Shown here piece after piece: positions 1 to 5,817 of a stretch of DNA of 8,415 bases. How positions within the stretch are numbered: the stretch's first letter is position 1; each line of letters opens with the position of its first letter. The notes under the pieces are model-generated. The model was not told the DNA's origin and did not search any database. It worked only from the letters and a program-made list of their open reading frames with translations. Made by a program: the position numbers and the translations under genes. The stretch lies in the NCBI GenBank assembly GCA_937885735.1, contig CALABN010000015.1, positions 1 to 8,415 on the forward strand, in the 5' to 3' direction. Origin of the DNA: an uncultured Bacteroidota bacterium. GTDB lineage: Bacteria; Bacteroidota; Bacteroidia; Bacteroidales; SZUA-534.

Positions 1-36
1 TATGCTTTGGTTTTATAAGAACGGACAGCTAATTGG

Positions 37-207
37 TTATTCAAACGGCAAAGCAGTATTAAGAATAGCGTGGCTGAGGTCGAACTCTGCGAAAGTAACA
101 TCGCCGCTGTTATTTTCGATTCTTGTGAGGTTGAGAAGGTCGTTTACAAGAAGGCCCAGACGCTTTCGGGCGTTGTCTATGCGGAAGATCTTGCCGGAAA
201 CAGATCG
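37..207 (-). pseudogene. Sensor histidine kinase fragment (end of HisKA dimerisation region and linker)
   Basis: The last ~56 codons of the preceding frame read RSVSGKIFRIDNARKRLG, then LVNDLLNLTRIEN, then FAEFDLSHAILNTALPFE. This matches the second helix of a HisKA dimerisation domain (pattern RL..LVNDLL.L.RIE) and the linker that leads into the HATPase domain. The phospho-accepting histidine helix and the whole ATPase domain are missing, and a TAA stop at 37-39 ends the frame where a kinase would continue. Nothing links this segment to threonine synthase in known proteins. The join with the enzyme falls at or beside a GATC (203-206). It could be an assembly or library chimera or the scar of a genomic rearrangement. 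Confidence 0.65.
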
Positions 208-1005
208 TCCAAGACCTTCAAGGTCAGCACAACCCTTTGCAATAGCGATTGGGCCAGTACCACCACTCAAGGCCTGGATATAGACTGTCGGAAGTTTGCC
301 CATTTGGCGCAACCATTCGAACACCATTGTCTTCTTGCCCTCGACACGCATTGGGTCAGTGTTGCCACCAGAAATCATCACGCCATATTTAGCAGAATAG
401 TCGGCAGCCACCTTCTTTGCCAAGGCATAGTCGCCTTTTACGCGGAACAGTCCTTGTCCGTAACTGTTGATTTCAGCCTCGTTGATTTTCAGCGTCTCTT
501 CAGGAACAAATACACCAAGGTTGATGCCTGCCTCTGCGAAATAATGGGCAAATGCAGTTGCAATGTTGCCAGTACTTGCCACACAGTAATCCTTCACCCC
601 GTTCTCCTTCAACACACTTGCAGTTACAGCGCCAGCCACATCCTTGAATGTGCCAGTGCCTTGATTCAGGTCGTTGCGGTAAGCACGGACGGTTATGTCA
701 AGGTTGTAATATTTTTTAGCGAATTTCTCCATAAACTCCCAACGGTCCACAGGAATGGCACCTTCAGTATGGCTTATGGCATTTTTCTTGTCGCATAGAG
801 GCAAGAAATCGAAATAGTGCCAAACGTTGTCAACGTGCTCCTTTGTCTCGATAAGTTTTTTAAGTTCCTTATAGTCACGGTGATATTTTACATCAACGTA
901 AGTTCCTCCACAATGTGGGCACTTTTGGTTGTTGCCAAACCATTCAGCAAAACCGGGAATGTCGGCACCGCACTTACGGCAGTGCAAATGAAATTTTGTT
1001 TCCAT
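37..1005 (-). CDS. Threonine-synthase-like PLP-dependent enzyme, truncated and fused in frame to a histidine kinase fragment
   Basis: Residues 1-266 are the N-terminal part of a fold-type II PLP enzyme of the threonine synthase family, which converts O-phosphohomoserine to threonine in the cytoplasm. Visible features are a zinc-ribbon-like N-terminus (C9-x2-C12 and C29-x2-C32), the PLP lysine context NQGTGTFKD (K121), the phosphate-binding loop STGNIA (144-149), the stretch GGNTDPMRVEGKKT (213-226) and SGGTGPIAIAKG (247-258). The zinc-ribbon N-terminus is unlike the long E. coli-type ThrC, so cysteate synthase or another threonine-synthase-like activity is possible and no symbol is given. The family normally has about 400 residues or more. 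Here the homology stops after DLEGLG (261-266), and residues 267-322 resemble a histidine kinase instead. The enzyme as written lacks its C-terminal part and should be inactive. The ATG at 1005 lies 12 nt after the TPR gene, suggesting one operon. I am confident of the N-terminal family but not that this fusion exists in the cell. Confidence 0.8.
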   Translation of the reverse strand: METKFHLHCRKCGADIPGFAEWFGNNQKCPHCGGTYVDVKYHRDYKELKKLIETKEHVDNVWHYFDFLPLCDKKNAISHTEGAIPVDRWEFMEKFAKKYYNLDITVRAYRNDLNQGTGTFKDVAGAVTASVLKENGVKDYCVASTGNIATAFAHYFAEAGINLGVFVPEETLKINEAEINSYGQGLFRVKGDYALAKKVAADYSAKYGVMISGGNTDPMRVEGKKTMVFEWLRQMGKLPTVYIQALSGGTGPIAIAKGCADLEGLGRSVSGKIFRIDNARKRLGLLVNDLLNLTRIENNSGDVTFAEFDLSHAILNTALPFE

Positions 1006-1017
1006 AATTATGGTCAG

Positions 1018-2451
1018 TTATTGATTATTATTGTCTTTACGTTTTTTGCATAGCGCCTTGATTTCGGCAGGAATGCGGTATTTAGGCACAATATTAAGAA
1101 AATGGTCGCACAATTCAGGGTTTGAGTTGAACGCTTTACGGAAATCCCTTACACAAGATTCGATATCGCCGATAAGCATAAGCAGAGCCGAACGGACAAA
1201 CAGAATGATGCTGTCGTCGGGCAGGCACTCGAGCGCCTCGTTCATTTTTGCCTCCGCCTCCTCAACCATATCAAGTGTCAGATACGACAAAGCCAGGCAC
1301 TCCCACGAGCCTGCATCGAACTTGTTGAGTTCCACGTTTTTCTCGTATGCCTTAATTGCGTTTTCATAATCATCGACAGTGGTGTACAGGCGTCCCAAAT
1401 GGAACCACGCCACATCGTACTCACTGTCAATGGCTATCACTTTCTTCAGCGTCTCAATTGCCTTGTCGTTCTCCTCTCTTGAACTGAAAATCATAGCCTT
1501 GCCAAACCACGCATCGGCGTAATCGCCAAAGGCCTTCAGAATGTTGTCGAAACAACGTTCAGCCTCATCTATCTGATTCAGATGAAAATAGCATTCACCG
1601 ATGTAACTTTGCGCCGAAACGCTGTTTGGATAAGTCTCCAGATACTCCTTGTAGCACTCAAGGCCCTTGTCGTAGTAGCCGGCATTGCAACAGGTGTTGC
1701 CCTTGTTGAATATGGCATCGTAGAACGACGGGTATAGCGCTATGGCGTAATTGTAAGCCTCAATGGCCTTGTCAAAATCGCCTATCTTGTTGTATGCTAT
1801 GCCGATATTGTACCACGCATTTTCAGAGAAAGGGTCGACGTCGATAGCCTTGTTATAAGCGTCAAGGCTTTTTTCTATCTCGCCCAAATTTTCAAAGCAC
1901 ACTCCTATCTTGAAAAGGAAATCGATATTGTCAGGGAACTCCTTTATGGCTGTCTTGTAGATATTTAGTGCTGGCTCAAACAGTTGGGCGTTTTCGAGCA
2001 TCTCACCTATTCCCATAAATATATCCTCACGCTCTTCAGGGTCGACATCGAGGCTCAAGTCGAGGGCCTTGCGGAAACATTCGACAAATGTCTCCTCATC
2101 TCCCGACAACTGAAGCAGTGCCGATGCCTTTGTCAAATAAAACTCGTAATTATCTGACAACAAGGGCTCTAATGGAAGGATTGCCTTCAGCCCTATTTTA
2201 GCCTTGCCTTGATGCACGTTAATCTGCGCACGTTTAAGAACCAGTTCGGGTGTGTTGCCGTGAACCTTAAGTCCTGTCTCGCAAGCCTCAATGGCCTTGT
2301 TCTGCATATCGTTCTGCATATAGTAGTCCACAATCATAAGGTACTCGTCAACGTCGAAATAGGTTGTAACGCCGTTTTTCTTCATTGCCTCGTAACGCCT
2401 GACGTTGGAAGCCATTTCCTTGTCTTCGTATAAATCGCCTGTCTCTCGCAT
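1018..2451 (-). CDS. Tetratricopeptide repeat (TPR) protein, 477 aa
   Basis: This is a soluble, probably cytoplasmic TPR scaffold protein with no signal peptide or membrane segment. From about residue 143 to 446 there are roughly nine consecutive 34-residue repeats with the TPR pattern (W/Y-x2-G/I-x2-Y near the start, then F/Y-x2-A-I near the end). Examples are AWYNIGIAYNKIGDFDKAIE (212-231) and AWFHLGRLYTTVDDYENAIK (348-367). The N-terminal 140 residues are more irregular, helical and probably TPR-like too. The segment RRYEAMKKNG...YFDVDEYLMIVDYYM near residues 18-45 resembles the start of a TPR family common in Bacteroidales. The start at 2451 is uncertain, because Met13 (MASNVRRYEAM) fits that family equally well. 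The C-terminus is short and basic (KALCKKRKD). It is the first gene of a probable two-gene unit with the PLP enzyme 12 nt downstream. The specific partner or role is unknown. Confidence 0.9.
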   Translation of the reverse strand: MRETGDLYEDKEMASNVRRYEAMKKNGVTTYFDVDEYLMIVDYYMQNDMQNKAIEACETGLKVHGNTPELVLKRAQINVHQGKAKIGLKAILPLEPLLSDNYEFYLTKASALLQLSGDEETFVECFRKALDLSLDVDPEEREDIFMGIGEMLENAQLFEPALNIYKTAIKEFPDNIDFLFKIGVCFENLGEIEKSLDAYNKAIDVDPFSENAWYNIGIAYNKIGDFDKAIEAYNYAIALYPSFYDAIFNKGNTCCNAGYYDKGLECYKEYLETYPNSVSAQSYIGECYFHLNQIDEAERCFDNILKAFGDYADAWFGKAMIFSSREENDKAIETLKKVIAIDSEYDVAWFHLGRLYTTVDDYENAIKAYEKNVELNKFDAGSWECLALSYLTLDMVEEAEAKMNEALECLPDDSIILFVRSALLMLIGDIESCVRDFRKAFNSNPELCDHFLNIVPKYRIPAEIKALCKKRKDNNNQ

Positions 2452-2517
2452 ATTTAATATTTATGCAACTAAAATATTACTAATGTACGAGACAAATGGA
2501 AACCGCCAGTGCTTGCA

Positions 2518-2548
2518 ATTAACACGTTAATAACAAGATTACATCTTG
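2518..2548. promoter_or_regulatory. Two adjacent small inverted repeats upstream of the TPR gene (possible operator)
   Basis: Two near-abutting palindromes lie 67-97 bases upstream of the TPR start codon. ATTAAC-AC-GTTAAT (2518-2531) has 6-bp arms, and CAAGAT-TAC-ATCTTG (2534-2548) also has 6-bp arms. They sit in the AT-rich spacer where the TPR promoter must be, so a regulator binding site is conceivable. No clear Bacteroides -33/-7 pair is seen. A weak TTTG (2496-2493, minus strand) 16 nt before TATTTTAG (2476-2469) is the best candidate. Short palindromes are common in AT-rich DNA, so this stays tentative. Confidence 0.25.
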
Positions 2549-2586
2549 ATTGTCAACATATTGGCATTGGCATTAACAATGACCGC

Positions 2587-2647
2587 AAAAAAATGGCAAC
2601 TGCGAACGGGCCTGCTTGTCGCGGGCCTGTTCGCAGTCGCATTTTTT
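2587..2647. terminator. Bidirectional rho-independent terminator
   Basis: A strong hairpin at 2599-2637 has 14-bp arms (ACTGCGAACGGGCC against GGCCTGTTCGCAGT, with one G-U pair) and an 11-nt loop. On the plus strand a T run follows (2642-2647). On the minus strand the A run at 2587-2593 becomes seven Ts just after the stem. It lies about 55 nt past the stop codon of the exported DUF4097-like gene (2692), so its working direction is probably minus, ending the sigma operon before the TPR unit. Confidence 0.85.
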
Positions 2648-2691
2648 ATTCGTTGTTTACGATTTGAGAATGTCTCTCACAATCGTATAAC

Positions 2692-3747
2692 TTATTCTTT
2701 TACTGTTATTTTGCCGTATTGAGTATGGATTTTTATCTTCTTTGAGTCGGCAGGTTTTCCAAACTCTCCTTTCATTGATTGCGACGTTGTTACCGACTCA
2801 AAATGGCTGTTGTTGAGTTTTGGGCAGTCAATGTCGCCATACTTCGAAAACAAATCGACAGAATAAGAAGGCACACCAGATACTCCCAAATGGACATCGG
2901 CATAACGTGTTGAAATGTCGATATCGGAAAAATCAGGAGCCAGAGACCCAACCGTCAGCGAGCCATACGACAGTTCGAGGTGAGCCAGAGTCACAACCTT
3001 GCCCACATCTATGCGCGAGTAGCGCGACGACAGGTCAGCCTTTTCCACATTCTTGACGTTGACATTGTCGTAACTCGATTCAACGGCAATCGACATTACG
3101 CCGTCAATTGTGTAGTTTGAATACTTGCTCGACACCGCCAAAGCCTTGCCTTTGTAGATTGAAATGTCGGAATAGGCCAGGTTGATGCCACCAACGGACA
3201 TCTCGCCAATCGACGAGCCATTGCTGTAGGCCAAATCGATGACGGGGAAACTGTTGGTCTGGTCGTCCAGCCTGTCAATCTTGAGTGTTCCGTAACTAAC
3301 CTTGATTGAAGTCTTGCCCAACAATTCGCCGATTGTGACATTTCCGTACTTGTTCATAAGATTGAGGTCCAAATATGAAGGCATCGTGACGACATAATTC
3401 AACTCAAAGTCGCTTGACTTGAGGCTTGAAGGAATTTCAGACTTTGCCAAAACCTTGTTGCCAGACATTTCAATGGACACTTGTATTTTAGAGCAAATCT
3501 TTTCCGACTCGCTTGCCAAACGCGCCTTTCCAACTATATACGCATCAATTGTAATGTGATTGTCAGAGGTGTTCTCTATTGTGATATTGCCATTGCGGTT
3601 CAATATCTCGAAAGTACATTCCTTGTTGACATCAAACTCTTCGTGCACGTTTGTGGTGAAGTCTGACGATGCAAAAACCGATATTGGTAGCAAAACGCTT
3701 GCTACGACAATTAAACTATAAATCAACCTTTTCATTTTGTTGCTCAT
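2692..3747 (-). CDS. Exported DUF4097-like beta-repeat protein, 351 aa
   Basis: The protein begins with a basic start and a hydrophobic signal sequence (about residues 5-27, LIYSLIVVASVLLPISVFA then SSDF), so it should be exported to the periplasm or cell surface. The mature part is almost entirely short beta strands. From residue 132 on it repeats a motif [ST]-x-Y-[GSDA]-x-[ILV]-x-[ILV] with the Tyr at 134, 152, 174, 192, 209, 226, 243, 261, 282, 303 and 344, mostly 17-22 residues apart. This is the pattern expected of a right-handed beta-solenoid of the DUF4097/putative adhesin type. It is the third gene of the left sigma operon and overlaps the end of the anti-sigma-like gene by 32 nt (20 nt if translation starts at Met5, MKRLIYS, which gives the more usual signal peptide start). 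DUF4097-type genes often follow ECF sigma/anti-sigma genes in Bacteroidota. The molecular function is not known. Confidence 0.85.
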   Translation of the reverse strand: MSNKMKRLIYSLIVVASVLLPISVFASSDFTTNVHEEFDVNKECTFEILNRNGNITIENTSDNHITIDAYIVGKARLASESEKICSKIQVSIEMSGNKVLAKSEIPSSLKSSDFELNYVVTMPSYLDLNLMNKYGNVTIGELLGKTSIKVSYGTLKIDRLDDQTNSFPVIDLAYSNGSSIGEMSVGGINLAYSDISIYKGKALAVSSKYSNYTIDGVMSIAVESSYDNVNVKNVEKADLSSRYSRIDVGKVVTLAHLELSYGSLTVGSLAPDFSDIDISTRYADVHLGVSGVPSYSVDLFSKYGDIDCPKLNNSHFESVTTSQSMKGEFGKPADSKKIKIHTQYGKITVKE

Positions 3748-4330
3748 TTAATTGTTTGATATTATTTAAGTTCGTTATTATCTGATTCATAACATTAATC
3801 TTGATTTGGTAGTGATTCACCAAAGCATCGATAAGTACAGGATTGTCGGGATCGGCCTTCAGTTCCTTCTGGAGATTGACGAACAATTCGTCCATTTCCG
3901 ACAATTCCTTCAGCAGTTCCTTTTTTTGCTCTTCGTCCATATTCTCAGAAGCGCGAATCTGGTCGAGCCTGTTATCGACAAGGCTTACATAGTAGTTTTG
4001 GGCCTGTTCGTATTCGGGATTGGTCTTCGACTTGACGTACTTTGAAGTTCGCTGCACGAAGTCGCGGGCCACGCTGGCATCGACATCGGCCACCTTCGAC
4101 TCGATGATGCGCGCGCTGTTATCGACCCAGCAGTCGACCACGACAGAACCGACAGTGATTGAGACGACAAGCATTGCCGCAATTTTCAGTATATAGTTAG
4201 TCCTCCATCTACGGCGTTGATTCTGTTCCATTTCAAGCCTTTGCTGGAATCGTTCGAAATGGCCGAAATCAGGTTCGTCGACATCAAACAAGTCGCGATT
4301 TTGTTCGATAAACGATTTTAATTCATCCAT
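3716..4330 (-). CDS. One-TM membrane protein, putative anti-sigma factor of the left module, 204 aa
   Basis: This is a probable anti-sigma factor judged from context and topology. It has a charged cytoplasmic N-terminus of ~44 residues (MDELKSFIEQNRDLFDVDEP, then FGHFERFQQRLE), a basic stop (RRRWR, 39-43) and one hydrophobic helix at about 47-66 (YILKIAAMLVVSITVGSVVV). The ~135-residue outer part is strongly helical and charged, with coiled-coil-like stretches at 130-160 (EEQKKELLKELSEMDELF) and 180-200 rich in Asn and Gln. No HxxxCxxC zinc anti-sigma motif is present. It overlaps the sigma gene upstream by 13 nt and the exported beta-repeat gene downstream by about 20-32 nt, so the three are probably translationally coupled. 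The helical outer domain could sense the envelope or bind the downstream protein. I recognise no named family. Confidence 0.75.
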   Translation of the reverse strand: MDELKSFIEQNRDLFDVDEPDFGHFERFQQRLEMEQNQRRRWRTNYILKIAAMLVVSITVGSVVVDCWVDNSARIIESKVADVDASVARDFVQRTSKYVKSKTNPEYEQAQNYYVSLVDNRLDQIRASENMDEEQKKELLKELSEMDELFVNLQKELKADPDNPVLIDALVNHYQIKINVMNQIITNLNNIKQLNEQQNEKVDL

Positions 4331-4881
4331 AATCCAACATTTTTTTGTTCAAGCATTTCCTGCAGTTTCTTTTTTGCTCTCGAGTAGCCGGTGCGCACAG
4401 CGGCGTTGCTTATGCCCAATATCTGGCTAATCTCCTCGTGGTCGTAGCCTTCAATCAGGTACAGAGTCAACAATACTCGATAGTTTTCAGGCAAAGCAGC
4501 GATTGCCGATTTAACTTGTTCAACTTTCAGATCGACCTCATCGCCATTGTAATGGTCATCATCGATGACAGTGCGGCCTTCCTCAAGCGGGTCGAGGTCG
4601 AGCGATTTTTTCTTCAATACGTCGAGCGAGCGGTTAACCACGATGCGCTTCAGCCACGAGCCGAAACTCACCTCGCCGCGGAAAGAGTCTATGTTACGGA
4701 ATGCTGACAGGAACGATTCCTGCATCACATCCTCGGCCTCCATCGGGTCTTTCACAAATCGCAGACAGGTGTTGTACATCGCCTTGTAGTACAATTTGTA
4801 AATCTCGAATTGGGCCTTGCTGCTCCCTTTCCGGCATTCGTCAATCAATTGACTGTGAATATCTACGTACTTCGATTCCAA
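4318..4881 (-). CDS. ECF-type RNA polymerase sigma-70 factor (left module), 187 aa
   Basis: This is an extracytoplasmic-function sigma factor that directs RNA polymerase to target promoters when freed from its anti-sigma partner. Region 2 spans about residues 27-93, with the typical DPMEAEDVMQESFLSAFRNI (45-64) and a tryptophan-bearing GSWLKRIVVNRSLD (74-87). A variable acidic linker (95-118) follows. Region 4 (about 124-177) has LPENYRVLLTLYLIEGYDHE and the helix-turn-helix EEISQILGISNAAVRTGYSR (149-168). Length and domain order are normal for the family. The reading frame has no ATG before residue 35, well inside region 2. The only fitting start is TTG at 4881-4879, preceded by AAGG, with an in-frame stop five codons upstream, so a TTG start is the best choice. 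The gene overlaps the next gene by 13 nt. Confidence 0.95.
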   Translation of the reverse strand: MESKYVDIHSQLIDECRKGSSKAQFEIYKLYYKAMYNTCLRFVKDPMEAEDVMQESFLSAFRNIDSFRGEVSFGSWLKRIVVNRSLDVLKKKSLDLDPLEEGRTVIDDDHYNGDEVDLKVEQVKSAIAALPENYRVLLTLYLIEGYDHEEISQILGISNAAVRTGYSRAKKKLQEMLEQKNVGLWMN

Positions 4882-4905
4882 AATCCTTACGTTTTACAAC
4901 AACAA

Positions 4906-4933
4906 AGACGCTACGTTTTTTCAAATGTAACAC
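4906..4933 (-). promoter_or_regulatory. Candidate promoter of the left sigma operon
   Basis: On the minus strand, TACATTTG (4929-4922) matches the Bacteroides housekeeping -7 consensus TAnnTTTG exactly, though no good TTTG is seen ~20 nt upstream. The same stretch can be read as an ECF-type site. GTGTTACATTT (4933-4923) is followed 13 nt later by GTCT (4909-4906), and this arrangement recurs with identical spacing in front of the opposite sigma gene. Transcription would start 20-35 nt ahead of the TTG start codon. The assignment is by motif only. Confidence 0.4.
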
Positions 4934-5188
4934 TGTAGGGGAATTTTTTTAGGATTTTATGACATAAGTTGGAATAATTTAAGCGAAGCAATAGACAAGT
5001 CACTGTTTTTCAGGTTGGTAATATGCATCATCATACAAAAAAAACGGTCTGCGGCATAAACCACTTCGTTTCGGATACAAGCCATATAAAGAATAAGCGT
5101 CGAACCGCCTAATAGTGACGTATACACCTAGATACCAAACGAAAAAACACCTTTTTTTTGTAAAAACTTCAAAAAAAATCACGGTTTT

Positions 5189-5216
5189 GTGTAATATTTC
5201 GCAAGTAACGTTGTCT
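5189..5216 (+). promoter_or_regulatory. Candidate promoter of the right sigma operon
   Basis: GTGTAATATTT (5189-5199) followed 13 nt later by GTCT (5213-5216, in GTCTAAA) repeats the arrangement found upstream of the left sigma gene. A GTCTA-like -10 is common for ECF sigma factors. Alternatively TTTG (5186-5189) and TAACGTTG (5206-5213) form a weak Bacteroides-type promoter with a short 16-nt spacer. Either reading gives a very short leader before the ATG at 5227. Confidence 0.3.
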
Positions 5217-5226
5217 AAAAGGCAGA

Positions 5227-5817
5227 ATGATTCAAACAGCGAACACCGAAGAACAAAGGCACATCAGCGCGATAGCCGATTTGCTGGATGCGGGTGACCG
5301 TAAGGCCGCTGCGTCAGAATACGCTTACTTTGTGAAACGGTACTCGCAAAAGGTTCTTGATTTTACGATGCATATGGTGAGCAACCGAGCCGATGCCGAA
5401 GAGTTGGCACAAAACGCTTTCGTCAAGGCATTCAACAAATTCGAGACATTCGAAGGTCGGGCGTCGTTTCTAACGTGGGTGAGCCGAATCGCCTACAACG
5501 AATCGATTAACCACCTGAAACGCCGTAAGATATGCTTGATTGACATTGATGACACCCAAATTGCCGAAAGCCAGATAGACGAAGATCTATCGACTGGACG
5601 CGACGAACGCATAAGGTTGATGAAAGACGCAATAGAGTGTCTACAGCCCGACGAGCGGATGCTGGTGCAGCTCTATTATTACGAAGACAAGCCCCTTCAA
5701 GAAATTGCCTTCATAATGGACGCCGAGCCCAATGCATTGGCAGTCAAACTTCACCGAATTAGAAAGAAATTATTGGCAATAATAAAACAAAAAGAAAATG
5801 AACAAGTTGAACGATAA
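5227..5817 (+). CDS. ECF-type RNA polymerase sigma-70 factor (right module), 196 aa
   Basis: This is a second ECF sigma factor, clearly diverged from the one on the opposite strand. Region 2 is at about residues 34-100, with NRADAEELAQNAFVKAFNKF (53-72) followed by FEGRASFLTWVSRIAYNESI (75-94) and the basic end NHLKRRK. An acidic linker (106-125) precedes region 4 (about 132-185) with LQPDERMLVQLYYYEDKPLQ and the helix-turn-helix around EIAFIMDAEPNALAVKLHRI (159-178). Compared with typical ECF factors its recognition helix carries AEPNALAVKLHR, a common Bacteroidota variant. The ATG at 5227 gives a normal length. The 3' end overlaps the anti-sigma-like gene by 20 nt, indicating co-translation. 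Its cognate regulator is most likely that gene product. Confidence 0.95.
   Translation: MIQTANTEEQRHISAIADLLDAGDRKAAASEYAYFVKRYSQKVLDFTMHMVSNRADAEELAQNAFVKAFNKFETFEGRASFLTWVSRIAYNESINHLKRRKICLIDIDDTQIAESQIDEDLSTGRDERIRLMKDAIECLQPDERMLVQLYYYEDKPLQEIAFIMDAEPNALAVKLHRIRKKLLAIIKQKENEQVER

Larger units (their letters stand above)
4882..5226. other. Divergent intergenic region between the two sigma operons
   Basis: This 345-base AT-rich spacer separates the two head-to-head ECF sigma genes. It contains no convincing ORF, tRNA or terminator. It is marked by several homopolymer tracts of 7-8 A or T (around 4944-4950, 5037-5044, 5152-5159 and 5171-5178), which may bend the DNA or act as UP-like elements. 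The promoter-like sites lie at its two ends. The middle (about 4935-5150) shows no element I can name. Confidence 0.6.

Noticed and set aside
70..798. Long plus-strand open frame of 242 codons
   Set aside because: It lies entirely antisense to the threonine-synthase-like gene, which has clear family motifs. The plus-strand translation shows no recognisable domain.
2452..2580. Search for a small RNA or tRNA upstream of the TPR gene
   Set aside because: No cloverleaf, no conserved T-loop and no terminator distinct from the bidirectional one is visible, only short AT-rich palindromes.
4345..4707. Plus-strand open frame of 120 codons
   Set aside because: It is opposite the ECF sigma factor and mirrors its codon pattern, with no independent protein features.
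5000..5182. Small minus-strand ORF of 60 codons in the divergent spacer
   Set aside because: Its composition (runs of Phe, Tyr and Arg from A/T tracts) and its overlap with the likely promoter of the right operon argue against coding. No hydrophobic or other pattern supports it.
4318..5817. Recent tandem or inverted duplication of one sigma gene
   Set aside because: The two sigma factors share only family-level motifs and differ in linker, recognition helix and N-terminus, so a recent duplication is not supported.
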